Assembly: GCF_963576545.1 (NCBI RefSeq)
Contig: NC_083649.1
Span: forward strand, 8,300,406 to 8,364,405
Reading direction: 5' to 3'
Source of the DNA: Limanda limanda
Lineage: Eukaryota > Chordata > Actinopteri > Pleuronectiformes > Pleuronectidae
DNA: 64,000 bases
Shown: one piece after another, positions 37,101 to 48,850 of the stretch
Numbering within the stretch: the first letter of the stretch is position 1
Layout: the number at the start of each line of letters is the position of its first letter
Notes under the pieces: model-generated
What the model was told of the DNA's origin: nothing
Seen by the model: the letters and a program-made list of their open reading frames with translations, nothing else
Databases searched by the model: none
Translations under genes and position numbers: made by a program

Positions 37101-39254
37101 GTTGTCAACCTTTAGTACTTCCATGCAAGGGGAAGTGAAAGTCGTGTAACAATAAGAAAACAACCCCATGCCGTCGCTGGCTGGACCGAAGCCAGTTAAA
37201 ATTCAGGAACATCATCACATCTCTTCACAGTGTCTGACTGATCCACTGCTCGCCCGCTGCTTCGCATCCTTCAGTTGCCTTGGGCGCACACAGAAACAGT
37301 GGAGATCAAAGAGGAAGCTAATGTTCCTGCAATGTTGCAACAAGCCTTAAACAAGATTGTTCTCGTCTTCTGATTGTAAATCTATTAATAAAATACCATC
37401 GTCACGTGACGGAGTCCGAGTGGGAGCCAGAGAAACATTCACACTCAAAGTGCTTTGTCCGAAGTGGTTTTACAAATATATAATACAGGACAAAAACGTG
37501 TGTGCAAGTAAAGAGCTCAAAGTCCAGAGATTTGAGACCATTAAGCAATAAGTGGAGAAAACAGAATATTGTACTGGGAATTTTTCAAATTATTCAATAT
37601 TGAAAAACATATTTTACTGGTTCGAGTAACAAGTGCTCACATTTAAATGAGGCAATGATAAGCAGACGGCTCTCAAAGCTAATGAGGTTCATCGTTAATA
37701 ATTTTATGCCAAATTTAGAATCTCCTCTTGTTCCCCTCTGGAGAGCTCCAAAACTCCTGGAGGTACACTTACCCCAGTTTGGGAATAGTGGTGGGCTACT
37801 CCATGTGTGCTCCTCAGTGTAGAGGGGGTACAAAACAAAATCCTCAAAAGATCCACAGGCCTCATTTCGGATTCTTGCTCAACAAACCCAAGTCAAAAGT
37901 TATTTCAGAAAATTCATCAACCTTCAGACTTTAATTGATCGATCTCCTGCTGAGTTACTGCTTCACTTTGGTTCCATTCCCAAATGTAAAGGTTGAAAAC
38001 ATCAAACTGGAAGAGAAAACTGTGTATTAGTTATAGGTTTATACCACATGCTGCAGCTTGAAGGATACAGTATTACTCATTTACTAGAAACGCTTTTCTC
38101 TAAAAAAAAAAAACCAAAAGCCCATGTCCCAAAACAGACAGAATCTGTGTCTGAAATATCATTTTGCAGCGATCATTCGGTTCACTGTTAGATCACATCA
38201 CAATATCCTCTGAAGAACGACTCACTGACTTGACTGTGATGGTGAAACGACACAAGTGAGTTAAACCGTTGTCTACGTATAAGAGCTTTAAATTAGACGA
38301 CACGGGGAACTGTAAAAAAATGAATAATTATTATTGTTCAGAACAAGGACTTTTGCATAATGCAAGACTCAAGGCTTTGATTCTTCCAACAGCCTATATG
38401 TGCCTCAACTTCCAGCTGTACGGATGTCGTCTTTGAGCCTAAACCCGTATGCAAATGTTCTTCTGGGAATTAACTGCTCTTTTCCCTGCATAAAAACACG
38501 TTTATTACAGTTCAAACCTGACTTCAATTTGCCTTTATACTGGAATTAATTTCCCATAAACCTGTCTGCAGCCTGAGAGCAGCCATTCTTTCACTACTCG
38601 TATACAATGACACACTTGCATTGTTTACCATGATTATTTTTATATGCACATGTAAGTCTCCTGTTACCATAATTAAATCTTGTACAGACGCATGTTCCCA
38701 TGTCGATATTTTGCCACTGGCACCTGCCTGCAGCAGCTCTATAGTAAGAACTGTTAGAATAGTGAGTGGGAGGTTGTGTTGAAATGCTGATCATGCTAAA
38801 AGCACATATTTGTGTTTGAATGCATGGTTTTGAATGTACGTGCTTTAACTATTCATATGGCTTCAGTGCTTTAGTCCATATGCACCGTGCACAGTGTTTG
38901 ACCCACAAGTGCCAGTCTGCATATAAATCTGTGCGTGTTCCCGTTGCACATTTTCATGATGAGCAGTCAGGACCAGTCATGGTTCAGCGACAGGGTTTGA
39001 TTCTGAGTATAGATGAGTCACATCACTGCTGGTTCCTGTCGGTCACTCTTTGCTTCTTCAGCTCAGCTGCTGCACACTTCTGTTGTTAACTTCTGCTCTA
39101 ATGCTTTGGTTTCCAAAATACATGTTTTCCTATCTAGAAGCTTGAGTTTTATCTTGTGACCTGCTTCGCTGCTGCTCAAAATTTTTATCTCTTCAATTTT
39201 TTGCGACACGCTGGAGATCCTGGTGAGGCGGCGTTTGTTGCTCCACAACTTAGG
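34181..39254. other. AT-rich non-coding stretch, no gene seen
   Basis: Five kilobases without a recognisable exon, RNA gene or repeat. It has poly-A runs and very AT-rich sequence at 35250-36500. Short frames are present but none has a domain. Confidence 0.45.
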
Positions 39255-39475
39255 ACCCAACTGAAATATCCCTTAAACTAATGGATGGATTACCAGGAAC
39301 CTTTGGGCAAACCTGCATGGTCCTCAAAGGATGAACTTTAAAAGTCTTTGGTGGTCCCTATGTTTCCAATGGAGCATCATCAGGAGGTTGACCTTTTGGG
39401 TCCTTTTCTAGCTATTAGCTATGTTGTTATGAAAGTTGACATTCATGTTTGCTGCTTTTTGAGTTTTTCTCACTA
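39255..39475 (+). mobile_element. Diverged perciform dispersed repeat (GGATGGATT type)
   Basis: CTGAAATATCCCTTAAACTA, ATGGATGGATTACCAGGAAC, CTGCATGGTCCTCAAAGGAT, GAACTTTAAAAGTCTTTGGT, GGTCCCTATG, then GCATCATCAGGAGGTTGACC. The order follows a very common perciform repeat, remembered as TGGATGGATTGCCATGAAAT, CATTCATG, GATGAA, CTTTGGTGATCCC, CATCATCAGG. Non-coding and old. Confidence 0.65.
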
Positions 39476-39556
39476 GAGCCCCAAGGTCAGATGGTTCTTT
39501 ACTTTAGTTTATGAAAATACAAAACACAATGCGGTCTATGAGGGTGTGGACTCTTA

Positions 39557-40077
39557 AGGCCGGCGCATGCTTCTGCGTTTTCACGGGAACGGAGACGCAA
39601 GAGCCCTTCCGGGCCCCTCACGGCCCTTCCTACGTCCTTACGTGCGTCGGCCAATTTTTCTAACTAGACGGCAAAGCCCCGCAAGCGTCACCCGGCCGCG
39701 AGGGCTGTGATTGGTCTGCTGACTACATCATTTCCGGAGTCGCATTTCCGGTTCATGCCCGGAAACCACGGAAGATTTAGAAGAACGAATATGGACCAGA
39801 TAGAAGAGCACTTGGCAGAAGAGATCCGACACTATGTCCACTAGTATAACCCGTCACTAACCGGCGGATTTTTCCGCCAGAAAAAGGCTCTGCGGAGCCG
39901 CCGTGGCGATGTAAATAAATCGCTCTTCTTCGTGCAAAAACATTACTGCGCCTAGTGTTCTGGCGGGGAATTGCATGGCAACACGCGCAACGGTTGGAGA
40001 ACCATGAATGACAACGAGTCCTGCGTTACAGCTGCGTGCCTGCGGGCCCCTGACGACGCAGAAGCATGCGCCGGCCT
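39557..40077. mobile_element. PIF/Harbinger-type non-autonomous DNA transposon, 521 bp
   Basis: The element begins AGGCCGGCGCATGCTTCTGC and ends with the exact reverse complement; the perfect terminal inverted repeat is 22 bp. It is flanked on both sides by TTA (39554-39556 and 40078-40080), the 3-bp TWA target duplication typical of PIF/Harbinger elements. It is markedly GC- and CpG-richer than its surroundings. An internal frame from ATG 39793 reads MDQIEEHLAEEIR, then runs into a stop near 39842. In the same register it continues with YNPSLTGGFFRQKKALRSRR. This is reminiscent of the Myb/MADF-like DNA-binding protein carried by autonomous Harbingers, so the element is probably an internally deleted derivative. 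No transposase is present. Confidence 0.85.
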
Positions 40078-42136
40078 TTAGACCGATTAGTCCGAGAAGG
40101 CAAGATGAATTTAGTCTTGTCTGTGGAGGATTTCACCAGCTTGTCCCATTCCTACCATTGACAGGTTAGAGAGGCTTTCCCACCGCCGCACTGCTCACTT
40201 GTTAGCTTGTCTGGCAGTGTGCAATGAATACTGGGATTGTTTAAAGGATTATTCGTTGCTCAGGATATGAAGAAATAATTTAAAGGAGCCCTGAAATGGG
40301 ACAGCCTAGTCCTGCCGCTAAGACACAGATGTCAAACAGGAACTTCCAGGTTCTGTTCCAGAGCAAAGAAAACCACAATCAAAATCCCACTGACATTTGT
40401 AACTATGCCAACAACTAAAAAGGGACTTCATATAGCATAGGGTCTTGCTGTTTCCAACAATGGTGCCATTACAGTCTCCTGTGCACAGCTGATTATAGAC
40501 TTTATGTGGTTTTTCACAGATTTGTCGTTGCTGTGGACTGAGATATTTAGCGGCTCTCCAGGCCCCAGGCTGTTCCCTGCTTAGACCTGTGGTGTTTGTT
40601 GTACACATGTGGAAACTGGGTGAGAATATTCAGCAGTGTCCTCACAGAACACACGTATCTTAAACCCCCACAGCGATGCACAATCATCCTGTTCTCCTTC
40701 CATCTCACTGGATGCTGGTTGATATTTTTTACCATGCTGGTGCTGTAAGTGCTGTATTGACAGCTCAGTGCATCACATGTAAATGTGAACATTTTCTCAG
40801 GGCAACATGCCACCGACTTCTACTTACATGTGGAGTCATAATCTGAGATTGTGTGGTCGAGCTCATGCACACTGGGTTTTATACCCTGAAGCTGACCTAC
40901 TCCACATCATGTTTTATATATGTCCCTCTCTACGTCTTTCTTTTCCACCGTTTGTCGCCCTTCCTCTTCTTTGTCGTCACCTTTCATCCTCCTTGCTGTA
41001 GGACCATCCCCTAACCAATGCCATGCTTCATTAGGTGTTCATGAGCGTGTTCAGAGAAACATCCACTGTTCTTGCAGGCATCGTTAGTTTTCAACCACCA
41101 CTACCTTCGAAAATTCACCTTTATTTTTTTCAATCTCCTGAACTCAGAATGACAGACTGATTTTCTAAAGTAATGATTTTCACCTTTGCAATACGTGTTA
41201 CATTTATCAAACATGTTTGAATGCTCTGAAAAAGGGCTGCAGTCTTAAAACCGAGGAACTAATCTGTGACGCTTACTCTTAATCAGGACGCTGCCCACAG
41301 AACAAGCAGCACATGATGTAAAAGGACATGATGTGCTTTAGCTGCATTACGGGGACTTTCCATGTTGTCAGGCGGGCTTATAATAAGCATTATCTAATAT
41401 TTCATCACGCCAGTTAATCTTACTTCACTAATACCCACATGCATCGACTATTATATATCGAAGTGTATTCAAGGCTTATGGCTTTGCCAGAGCTTTTTTT
41501 TAAACTTTTTTCTCTCAGCTGAACAAACAGCGCCTTTACAAACCAGTGTACAGAGCGCTGAGCGTGCGTTTGATTCCCAAATGAAGCAGGCTTCACATCT
41601 TCCTGTGAACCGGGCCTGCAGGAGGGCTGGTCAAAGCAGGCGGAAAGCGAGCTTTTGATGCCATTGTGAGTGAATTTCCCTCTCACAGTTAAATGAAAGA
41701 GCCATTACACAAAACAGAGTAAAAAAGCAACATTATTACGTCCACATGTAAAAGTAAATTATTTTTGTTAAGAAACTACAGCAGCAAATGCGGATAATTT
41801 ACTTTGCCATTGTAAAGTTTTCAGATATTCTTTCTACTTTCATCATGGTGACTTAATTTTTTCTCTCTTCGTGTGTTAAAGTGGACACTTCTGAGGAGTA
41901 CTATCCTCTAAACACCTTCTACAATTTAATCCGGCTCTCATTTCTGTCTCCAGCTCACTAAAGGTAGAAAACATCCCATACTAAATCCTGTTTTTCCTCT
42001 ATCCTCGATAACCTCTGACCTTGGCCGAGCCAGAGAAAAGCCTTCTGGGAAATGAAACATGAAGCCAGTTATTTGATGCCTTTTTACAGATCCCTGCACA
42101 CTAACATTAATAAGGGCCTAGAGACTCTCTCTCTCT
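40078..42136. other. Non-coding stretch, no gene seen
   Basis: No coding, RNA or repeat signal recognised. Confidence 0.45.
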
Positions 42137-42162
42137 CACACACACACACACAAACACACACA

Positions 42163-42224
<62 letters not shown>

Positions 42225-42239
42225 CACACACACACACAC
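42137..42239. repeat. (AC)n microsatellite with interruptions
   Basis: About 100 bp, with CAAA interruptions on the left and one GC interruption on the right; preceded by (CT)n. Confidence 0.96.
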
Positions 42240-42619
42240 TCACAGTTCTAAGCACTGACCTCTACACCTGAATGACGATGAGACTGACCGTTTAGCATGA
42301 AGAGGATCCTGCGACCCCCGAGTCACACATCTACTCTTTGACATCCCCAGTCAATCGTTCGTATTGATGCCCGTCTTCAGAAGATGACTTTGATAATGGA
42401 AGGCCCGTGTGAAGAAGACTTAAGGGGTGACTTCATCCCTGAGGGAGCAGTTATCCTGAGAAGGAATGGATGGCGTGTCTCGTTGTGCTGTGCTGGGCAG
42501 AAACACAACGGTTTCAGTAATCGCAGCCCACTGACCTTTCCACTAATGCGCCCCCCCCCCCACCCCCCACCCGCCTGGAATCACAACATCCAACACTCCT
42601 AAAACAGCGCAGCCCGGTA

Positions 42620-42672
42620 AAATTTAATGAAATGCAAATAATGAAACCGTGAAATGCAAATTATGAAGCGCA
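42620..42672 (+). promoter_or_regulatory. Paired POU octamer motifs
   Basis: Two perfect octamers ATGCAAAT (42632-42639 and 42654-42661), same orientation, 22 bp apart start to start. They sit in the near-repeated words GAAATGCAAATAATGAA and GAAATGCAAATTATGAA. Could be an enhancer core or a chance AT-rich duplication. Confidence 0.3.
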
Positions 42673-45437
42673 GAAGGAAACTCTGTGAACGCTTCTTCAC
42701 CACAGGGACGGCTTAGCTGCTCTAATGGAGCTCTGAGCTCCCCTGGAAAACAACAGTGGTGTGCGTCACCAGGACAAGTAATAAATTATCAACTATTATA
42801 TCAGAGCGTGTCTGGGCCCTGCTGGCGAACTCGTGTTGGTGTTGGTGTAGGTGTGCGCAGGGTGTGTATATGTACTTCCACCCCTTTGCGGTGAGGTGTG
42901 TTTTTCATAATGTTCCATCCCCTCCTGAGCTTTTCGTGGTTTGGACAGATTCCCAAATTCCCATGAATCTCTAATTTGAAACAAGCTTGTGTTCAGAGCT
43001 ATATGAGACGAGCAAAGAGGAGGTTTTGCCAAAAAGTCTGGTCAAGGTCGGGTCTGGCATCAATTGTTATCACAGTCATTTTAATTTGTTATTGCCACTG
43101 GAAGATGTTGTCGTGCAGTAATATCATCCATTGTGAAGTTTACAATACTTTCTTCAAACGCCTTTCCTCCACATATTATGTGTTATGTTGGGATTCTATG
43201 ATTCTCTCAGCTCTCAGTCAAACTGTCATATATGGCAGCGATGTAAATTATTCAACAGCACATTGTAAAGATGGGATTCTTATATTTTCAGAGCCGATGG
43301 TCCTGGTTCAGACACATTTATTATGATTTATTATTGTTATTTTCAACATGAGATTCATCGATGTTCATCAGCACAACATCACACAGTACAGTCTTGATTT
43401 TCTGGTTTCCAGCTGTGACACACGAGAGCACATGGTGACGTCCTCGTTAGGAAACCGCACCACGAGCACCGTTAGTCTTGAACTGACACATCTGTGTGAT
43501 CATTACAGACGTTATGTAGAATGTGGAAAATGCACATTTTGACATCCACACTGAAGTCGGCTTTGATCATTAATATGATGAATACGATCTTGCCTTGATT
43601 CTGCAGTCACTGAACAATACTGTACATCTATGTGCTTTGTGCTGCTGTGTTTGTTGGTTGGTGAGTTTGTCTTCAGGTTTATGCAAAAGTTACAGAGTGG
43701 ATTTGGTGGATGGGACATGGGCCACGAAAGAACCATCACAATTAGGTCTGAATCTGGAAAAATAAGCGAATCTGGGGATTTGATTTTCTCCGGTTTCCAT
43801 ATTCATAGTGAGTCATGGTATTTTTTGACATTTCCACCAATTTCCCAGGAATTATTTATGGATCTTGATGTGTGTGTGTGTGCAATTTGGTGGAAAATTG
43901 CAGAGGTATGCTTTATCACACTATGTATCTCTGCCCAGTTACCTACAGTAAAGTACCTTTGGTTTCTAACCCTAACAACTGACTCAGTTCTGCCCTGAAG
44001 CTGAGACAGAAGCTTCTTAAGTTATCCCAAAATAATTCCTAAATGTTTTTCTTTAATTTTAAACCTTACTTTAATTATATCGAAGAGTGAAGAGGTAAAG
44101 CCTCAGTTTCTCCATCAGTGATCTTTAAACTTCATCCTCAACTGTGAGGTGGCCTACTTTATTAAGGTTGTTCCAATTATAAACGAATCATCGATTACCG
44201 CTCTGACATTTAGTAACGATGAGCGATATTACAGCCACGATGGTTTACAGATAGATGTGATGGATGACTGGAGCGCTCGCTGTAAACAGCCACATCCATG
44301 TGTAACTGTTAGTCGTAATGGCAGCTGCTGAAGACACCCCGCTGAAGAGACCTGATCAATACAGTAGCACTTCTTCTTCGCTGCTCTTCTCACCGACGGG
44401 TCTAACGAGGGGTGGAAGGTGCATAGGTATCGATGGACCAACAGATGTTTAAGGGCACTTAAAACCAGGGAGGTGGAAACGTGGCTTGTGCATGTGTATC
44501 CGGACAGACAATAATTTAGAAAAAAAACAGAATGTAAAAAATATATACACATATTTCTGTCTTGGTGCAAACACAAGCCATTAGCCTTAGATCTGGCATG
44601 TTTATTGGCCTGGCCCCTGAACCTGTCCGTCCACTGAAGGAATAAACTGACACCAGCTCTTTCACAGAGTAAGCAGCGTTACTAGGTTGAGGGAATATTT
44701 TGACATGTCGCAGTACAGCAGGAAAAGCACGAGTATAAATAACAAAATTAATGATGTCTGAATTCCATTTAGCTGTGTGCTGGCTCAATGTCACTGTCAT
44801 GGCTCAGTAGGAAGCGGGAACAGGACAGAGGCCTTGTTGATGCTGGTACTAACACCTGTGATTTTATGGCAAGGTAACACGTCTTCTGGGGATAATGTGC
44901 GTTTTAGTTTGATAGGTGTGGCACTGGAACAATGCACACTGTCGCCAAGCTGCTAGGATGGATGTAGCACAGATAGAATCAGCAAAAAATAACCGTATAA
45001 ACTTCCTTATGTGAAAAATACTGTAGTTACCAGACATATATTAACATATGGCGTGGACACCATCCTTCTGATGTGTGATCACACTTCAGTAAGTGTAAAA
45101 CCTTGTAATTTACACATCTCATCACAGACATTACAGCCAGTGAACCGCCTATTCCTCCTGAAGTGCTCATCACCCAGTGAAATCCCTTCAGTACCAAACG
45201 GTGTCAATCCTGTCACAATAAAGGTAAAGCCTGCTTCAAACTAATCATTACAGGAGGAAGAGATTATAGTCATTTGACAAGATTGTCCATTTTTCATGTC
45301 TCCATGCGTCAGATTTTCCTGAGCACACACAAACACGGATGATTTTATCAAAGCTTATGCCGGATGAGTTTGATTCCCATCTGCCTCTCCGTCTCTCCGT
45401 TTATCTCGCTCCAGTCATGTATCGTACCGTCTTTTAT
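42673..45437. other. Non-coding stretch, no gene seen
   Basis: Frames of 115-122 codons at 42976-43326, 43630-43998 and 44229-44576 have no domain and no consistent codon bias. No repeat recognised. Confidence 0.45.
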
Positions 45438-45472
45438 TTCCCTTCTTTCCCTTCTTTCCCTTCTTTCCCTCT
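45438..45472 (+). repeat. Minisatellite of CCCTTCTTT units
   Basis: Nearly four tandem 9-bp pyrimidine-only units. Confidence 0.85.
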
Positions 45473-45872
45473 GCCCCCTTGACTTCAGCAGCCTGCCAAA
45501 TAGATAATCAATAGCTCTGTTCCTCTGCATGCTAGATAATGGTTAGAGTTGCCAGTGTGTTCAACACACCTCATTAACCACTGGTCGCAGTGGTTTGGCT
45601 TTTCCAGCGTTGCCCCGGCCCCTAGTCAACACTATGACTAATGCACCTGACAGTCAAAGCAATGACACACATATTTCAGCCGCGCTGCCGCTGCACGAGA
45701 GACGTTCTCATCACACAGACTCACTCAGCTCAAGTCATAAAATACACAAGCATCTGTTTGCTTATTTTGTATCTTTGTTTTTTAGGCTGAAATGTCGGTA
45801 AATAAGGTCTGTGTGTGTCTTGTTGTCAAGTATAGGCAGGAGCTTGGTGAAAGCCAGTCAGGCCAACTTATA

Positions 45873-45879
<7 letters not shown>

Positions 45880-45938
<59 letters not shown>
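45880..45938. repeat. (AC)n microsatellite
   Basis: About 29 AC units. A GT-rich patch at 46098-46131 lies 160 bp downstream in inverted orientation. Confidence 0.96.
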
Positions 45939-45939
<1 letters not shown>

Positions 45940-47304
45940 ATGAAAAGAATAGTAACTACATGCATGAATGTGGGAGGCTGAATGCAAAATAAGCAGGGGA
46001 GACAAAGAGAAGGGAGAAACAGCGATGAATGGTAAAGATGGATGGATAAGCTGAGATAACCTGGAGACTGTTGTCAGCAGTTCTACCAGTCTCTCAGTGT
46101 GTGTGTGTGTGTCCGTGTGGGCGTGTGTGTGCATTATTTAACGTCATACATGTAGAGCGTTTCTGTTATCGCCTGTCAGCTACGGGAGAAAAACATCACC
46201 TGACATGTGACACCTGAACATTGTGTGCTCGCTGCTGTGAGGTTGAAAAGCTGACTCCCCATCAATGAATCAATACATTTATTTATCTGAGAGAAGACAG
46301 GAAGTCTTGTTTCCTTCGCTGTGAATGTGAATCAGAAAATTTAAATAAGCTCCTTGTGGCTTATTTATACATTACATGGCAGACAACAGTGCTGAGAGGA
46401 AGAGAACAAACAATGCAATCAACCTGAAAACAGAGTTAGAAACACGAACAAACTAATGAGCAAGTGAAAATTATAATTACTATCCCCACGAGAGACGAGA
46501 ACTTTAAAGCAGGATGTATTCGCTTTAAGCCTCGTGTCTCCAGAACATCTCTCTGTCTCGCTCTGTTTCCTGTTTCCTCTCATTGCATCTCTTGAGTTCT
46601 TCTTCTTCTTTTTTTTTTCTTCCTCCACCTCCTATTCCATATCCACCTCCTCCTCCATTGGACAAGCTCCCTTACCGGAGATTTTGATTGGCTCCAAGGC
46701 TCACAGTGCATTGCCATGCAGTTACTGTGTCATATAAGGAGACAAGGTCTGTTTCGAAAGAGATGCACCAACGCTCCCGTGTCACTGAGTGCAAGGAAAG
46801 GAAAAAAGGAGTCACACCTGCACCCGGATTTCCAAACTGATTATGTGAAGCAGACATGGAGCCGGTCTGCAGCAGGTCCAGTCACATTGTTAGCAAAGTG
46901 GAACAAAAGCACATTGGAGGTATGAGATCCTCCATAAATCCCTGTGGAGGCACAGTCGATCTCTGATTCTCCTCCAGTATTATTGTCCATTATTAAACTG
47001 TCTGCAGCTGTAGCTCTGTACAGTGAAGCAGAGAACAGTTCAGATTCTTTTCTCCCTGTAAGAGAATTGGTTAGAGTAATACACGGCGATGGGAAGAATC
47101 AAGAGAAGGTGGATTCAGGACCGAAGCCTGATGAGATCCCGTGGGTCCGGACAACAATGTATAAATCAGTGTTTCCCCATTAGGTATCTAGACTGTGGTA
47201 GTTCCCCATATTCTAATTGATCCCACCACATCTCGCATAATACCATAAGGATCGCTTACTTACAAGCATTTTCAAGGGGACGGTGTTATCGGGGTAAACA
47301 GACA
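45939..47304. other. Non-coding stretch, no gene seen
   Basis: Poly-T run at about 46609-46618 within a TTCTTC-rich patch. No coding or RNA signal. Confidence 0.45.
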
Positions 47305-47400
47305 GGCTGACTGCTTCCCCTGTTTAAGTTTAAAGTCCTTATGCTTAGCTAAGCTAACTAGAGGCTGGCTGCTGCTTCATAATTACTAAACTACTCATTT
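47305..47400 (-). mobile_element. Fragment of the teleost GCTAAGCTAAGC dispersed repeat
   Basis: GGCTGACTGCTTCCCCTGTT, then AAAGTCCTTATGCTTAGCTA, AGCTAACTAGAGGCTGGCTG, and CTGCTTCATAATTAC. The order corresponds to a common teleost repeat with GTTTCCAGTCTTTATGCTAA, GCTAAGCTAACCGGCTGC and GTAGCTTCATATTTA as I remember it. Strand is arbitrary. Confidence 0.6.
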
Positions 47401-48239
47401 AATCAGTAATATGATATACAACAGTATATAATAATAAAACATTATTTCAAATAAAATGTGAATTAAATCAGAGGTTAAAGATGTAATTTTGTTGATGCAA
47501 TACAGTCATATCATGTAAGAAACCACTGAAGGTCATTGGTTATTTATATAACGATGTTTGTATCATTGAGAAGCAGAAGTTTCAACGTTATGCAACTGTG
47601 AATGTTTTTACTGTTTTCTCACAAACAACTATTTTAGAGGATTGCACAGCCTCTGAATTAAAAAAAACATTTGCAAACATAAATTAACCATAATCTCATA
47701 TCGCAAACTATAATCAGCTATAATCAAAATTTGACCTTGACAAGTGATGGGACACACAGGCCTCATGTTAAAGCAATGAGTTAAACAGTAGATCAGAGAC
47801 TTGGAAAGAGAAATGTTTAATGATCAATTATTTCTCTGCAAAAGATAAATTGCTCTATTTTTTTTTTTTTTACTTATCATCTATCACCAGAGTCCTATGA
47901 GGCTTAGCCGAGCAGGTTTCACTCTCATATCAGATAGGCAACTAACAGGGCTCCTCTGAGCTGTTCTATTTCTGTACGTCACATCAACTAATCCCCGGCT
48001 CCGTGATCCTTTACATTAAACACTTCCAGCACAGTCGCTGCACAGGCTAAACCCAACGATCACAGATTAACTTTGTTGGACAAAAAGAGGACAGGAGAGA
48101 GACAAGAGACATCGGCGAGAGGTGGGACGAGACGACGGGAGTGATGGAAGGAGGGGACACACATAAGGGTTCATGATGGAGGAAGGAAGGAGTGTGATTT
48201 GGTGTTTTTTATAGCAGAGGGGGAAAGAGGCAGAGAGAA
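47401..48239. other. Non-coding stretch, no gene seen
   Basis: AT-rich, with a poly-T run at about 47859-47871. Becomes purine-rich after 48090. Confidence 0.45.
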
Positions 48240-48270
48240 GGGAGGGAGGGAGGGAGGAAGGGAGGGAGGG
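48240..48270 (+). repeat. (GGGA)n tract, G-quadruplex-prone
   Basis: Seven GGG runs separated by single A or GGAA spacers inside a purine-rich stretch (about 48170-48400). Confidence 0.85.
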
Positions 48271-48764
48271 ATAGAGAGCAAGGCTACGTCAGGAAAAGAT
48301 GAATATTTCATCAAACTCTTGAAGACCTGGAACAGAGCGAGAGAGGTGAGGCGGAGATGGGGAGAGGGGGAGGAGGAGGGGGAAGAAAAATAGAGGAAAA
48401 GAGCCGGTTATATCAGATGTTCATAATTTCAATGTCAAGCATGGTGTTTTTACTGAGTAGAGACTCGTTAAATTGAACATGTTTCCACACACACAGACCC
48501 TGCAGAATTCAGGGCTACTTGCTCGTCAGGATCTTCTCCAACACAGAACTGCTGCTAAGTTCTCCAACCTGTAACAGTTCTGACCTATGATGACCCACAG
48601 GAGCATCAGTCGCTCCCCCGAACTGTGGCAGGAGACATGCTGCAGACAAAAAACATAATTTGATACTGAATGAACCCTTTCATTTCTGCAACACACACAT
48701 TTCTCTGCGTTGAGCTCTGTTTTGGGCTCCGACTCCTGAGGGAAACCTAAAAGGAAAAGGGACT

Positions 48765-48850
48765 CAGGGAAGAGCCAATTACATTTTGGACCAGATCTGG
48801 ATAAATGGGCAGTTCCAGAATTTGTTGCCCACTTTCACACTTTTAGCCCA
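48765..48850 (+). mobile_element. Short fragment of a teleost dispersed repeat
   Basis: GGGAAGAGCCAATTACATTT, TGGACCAGATCTGGATAAAT, GGGCAGTTCCAGAATTTGTT, GCCCACTTTCACA. The order matches a repeat I recall from teleosts (GCTGATTACATTTTGG, GATCTGGATAAAGGGGCGGA, TCCAGGAATTTTTTTTCACT). Confidence 0.45.
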
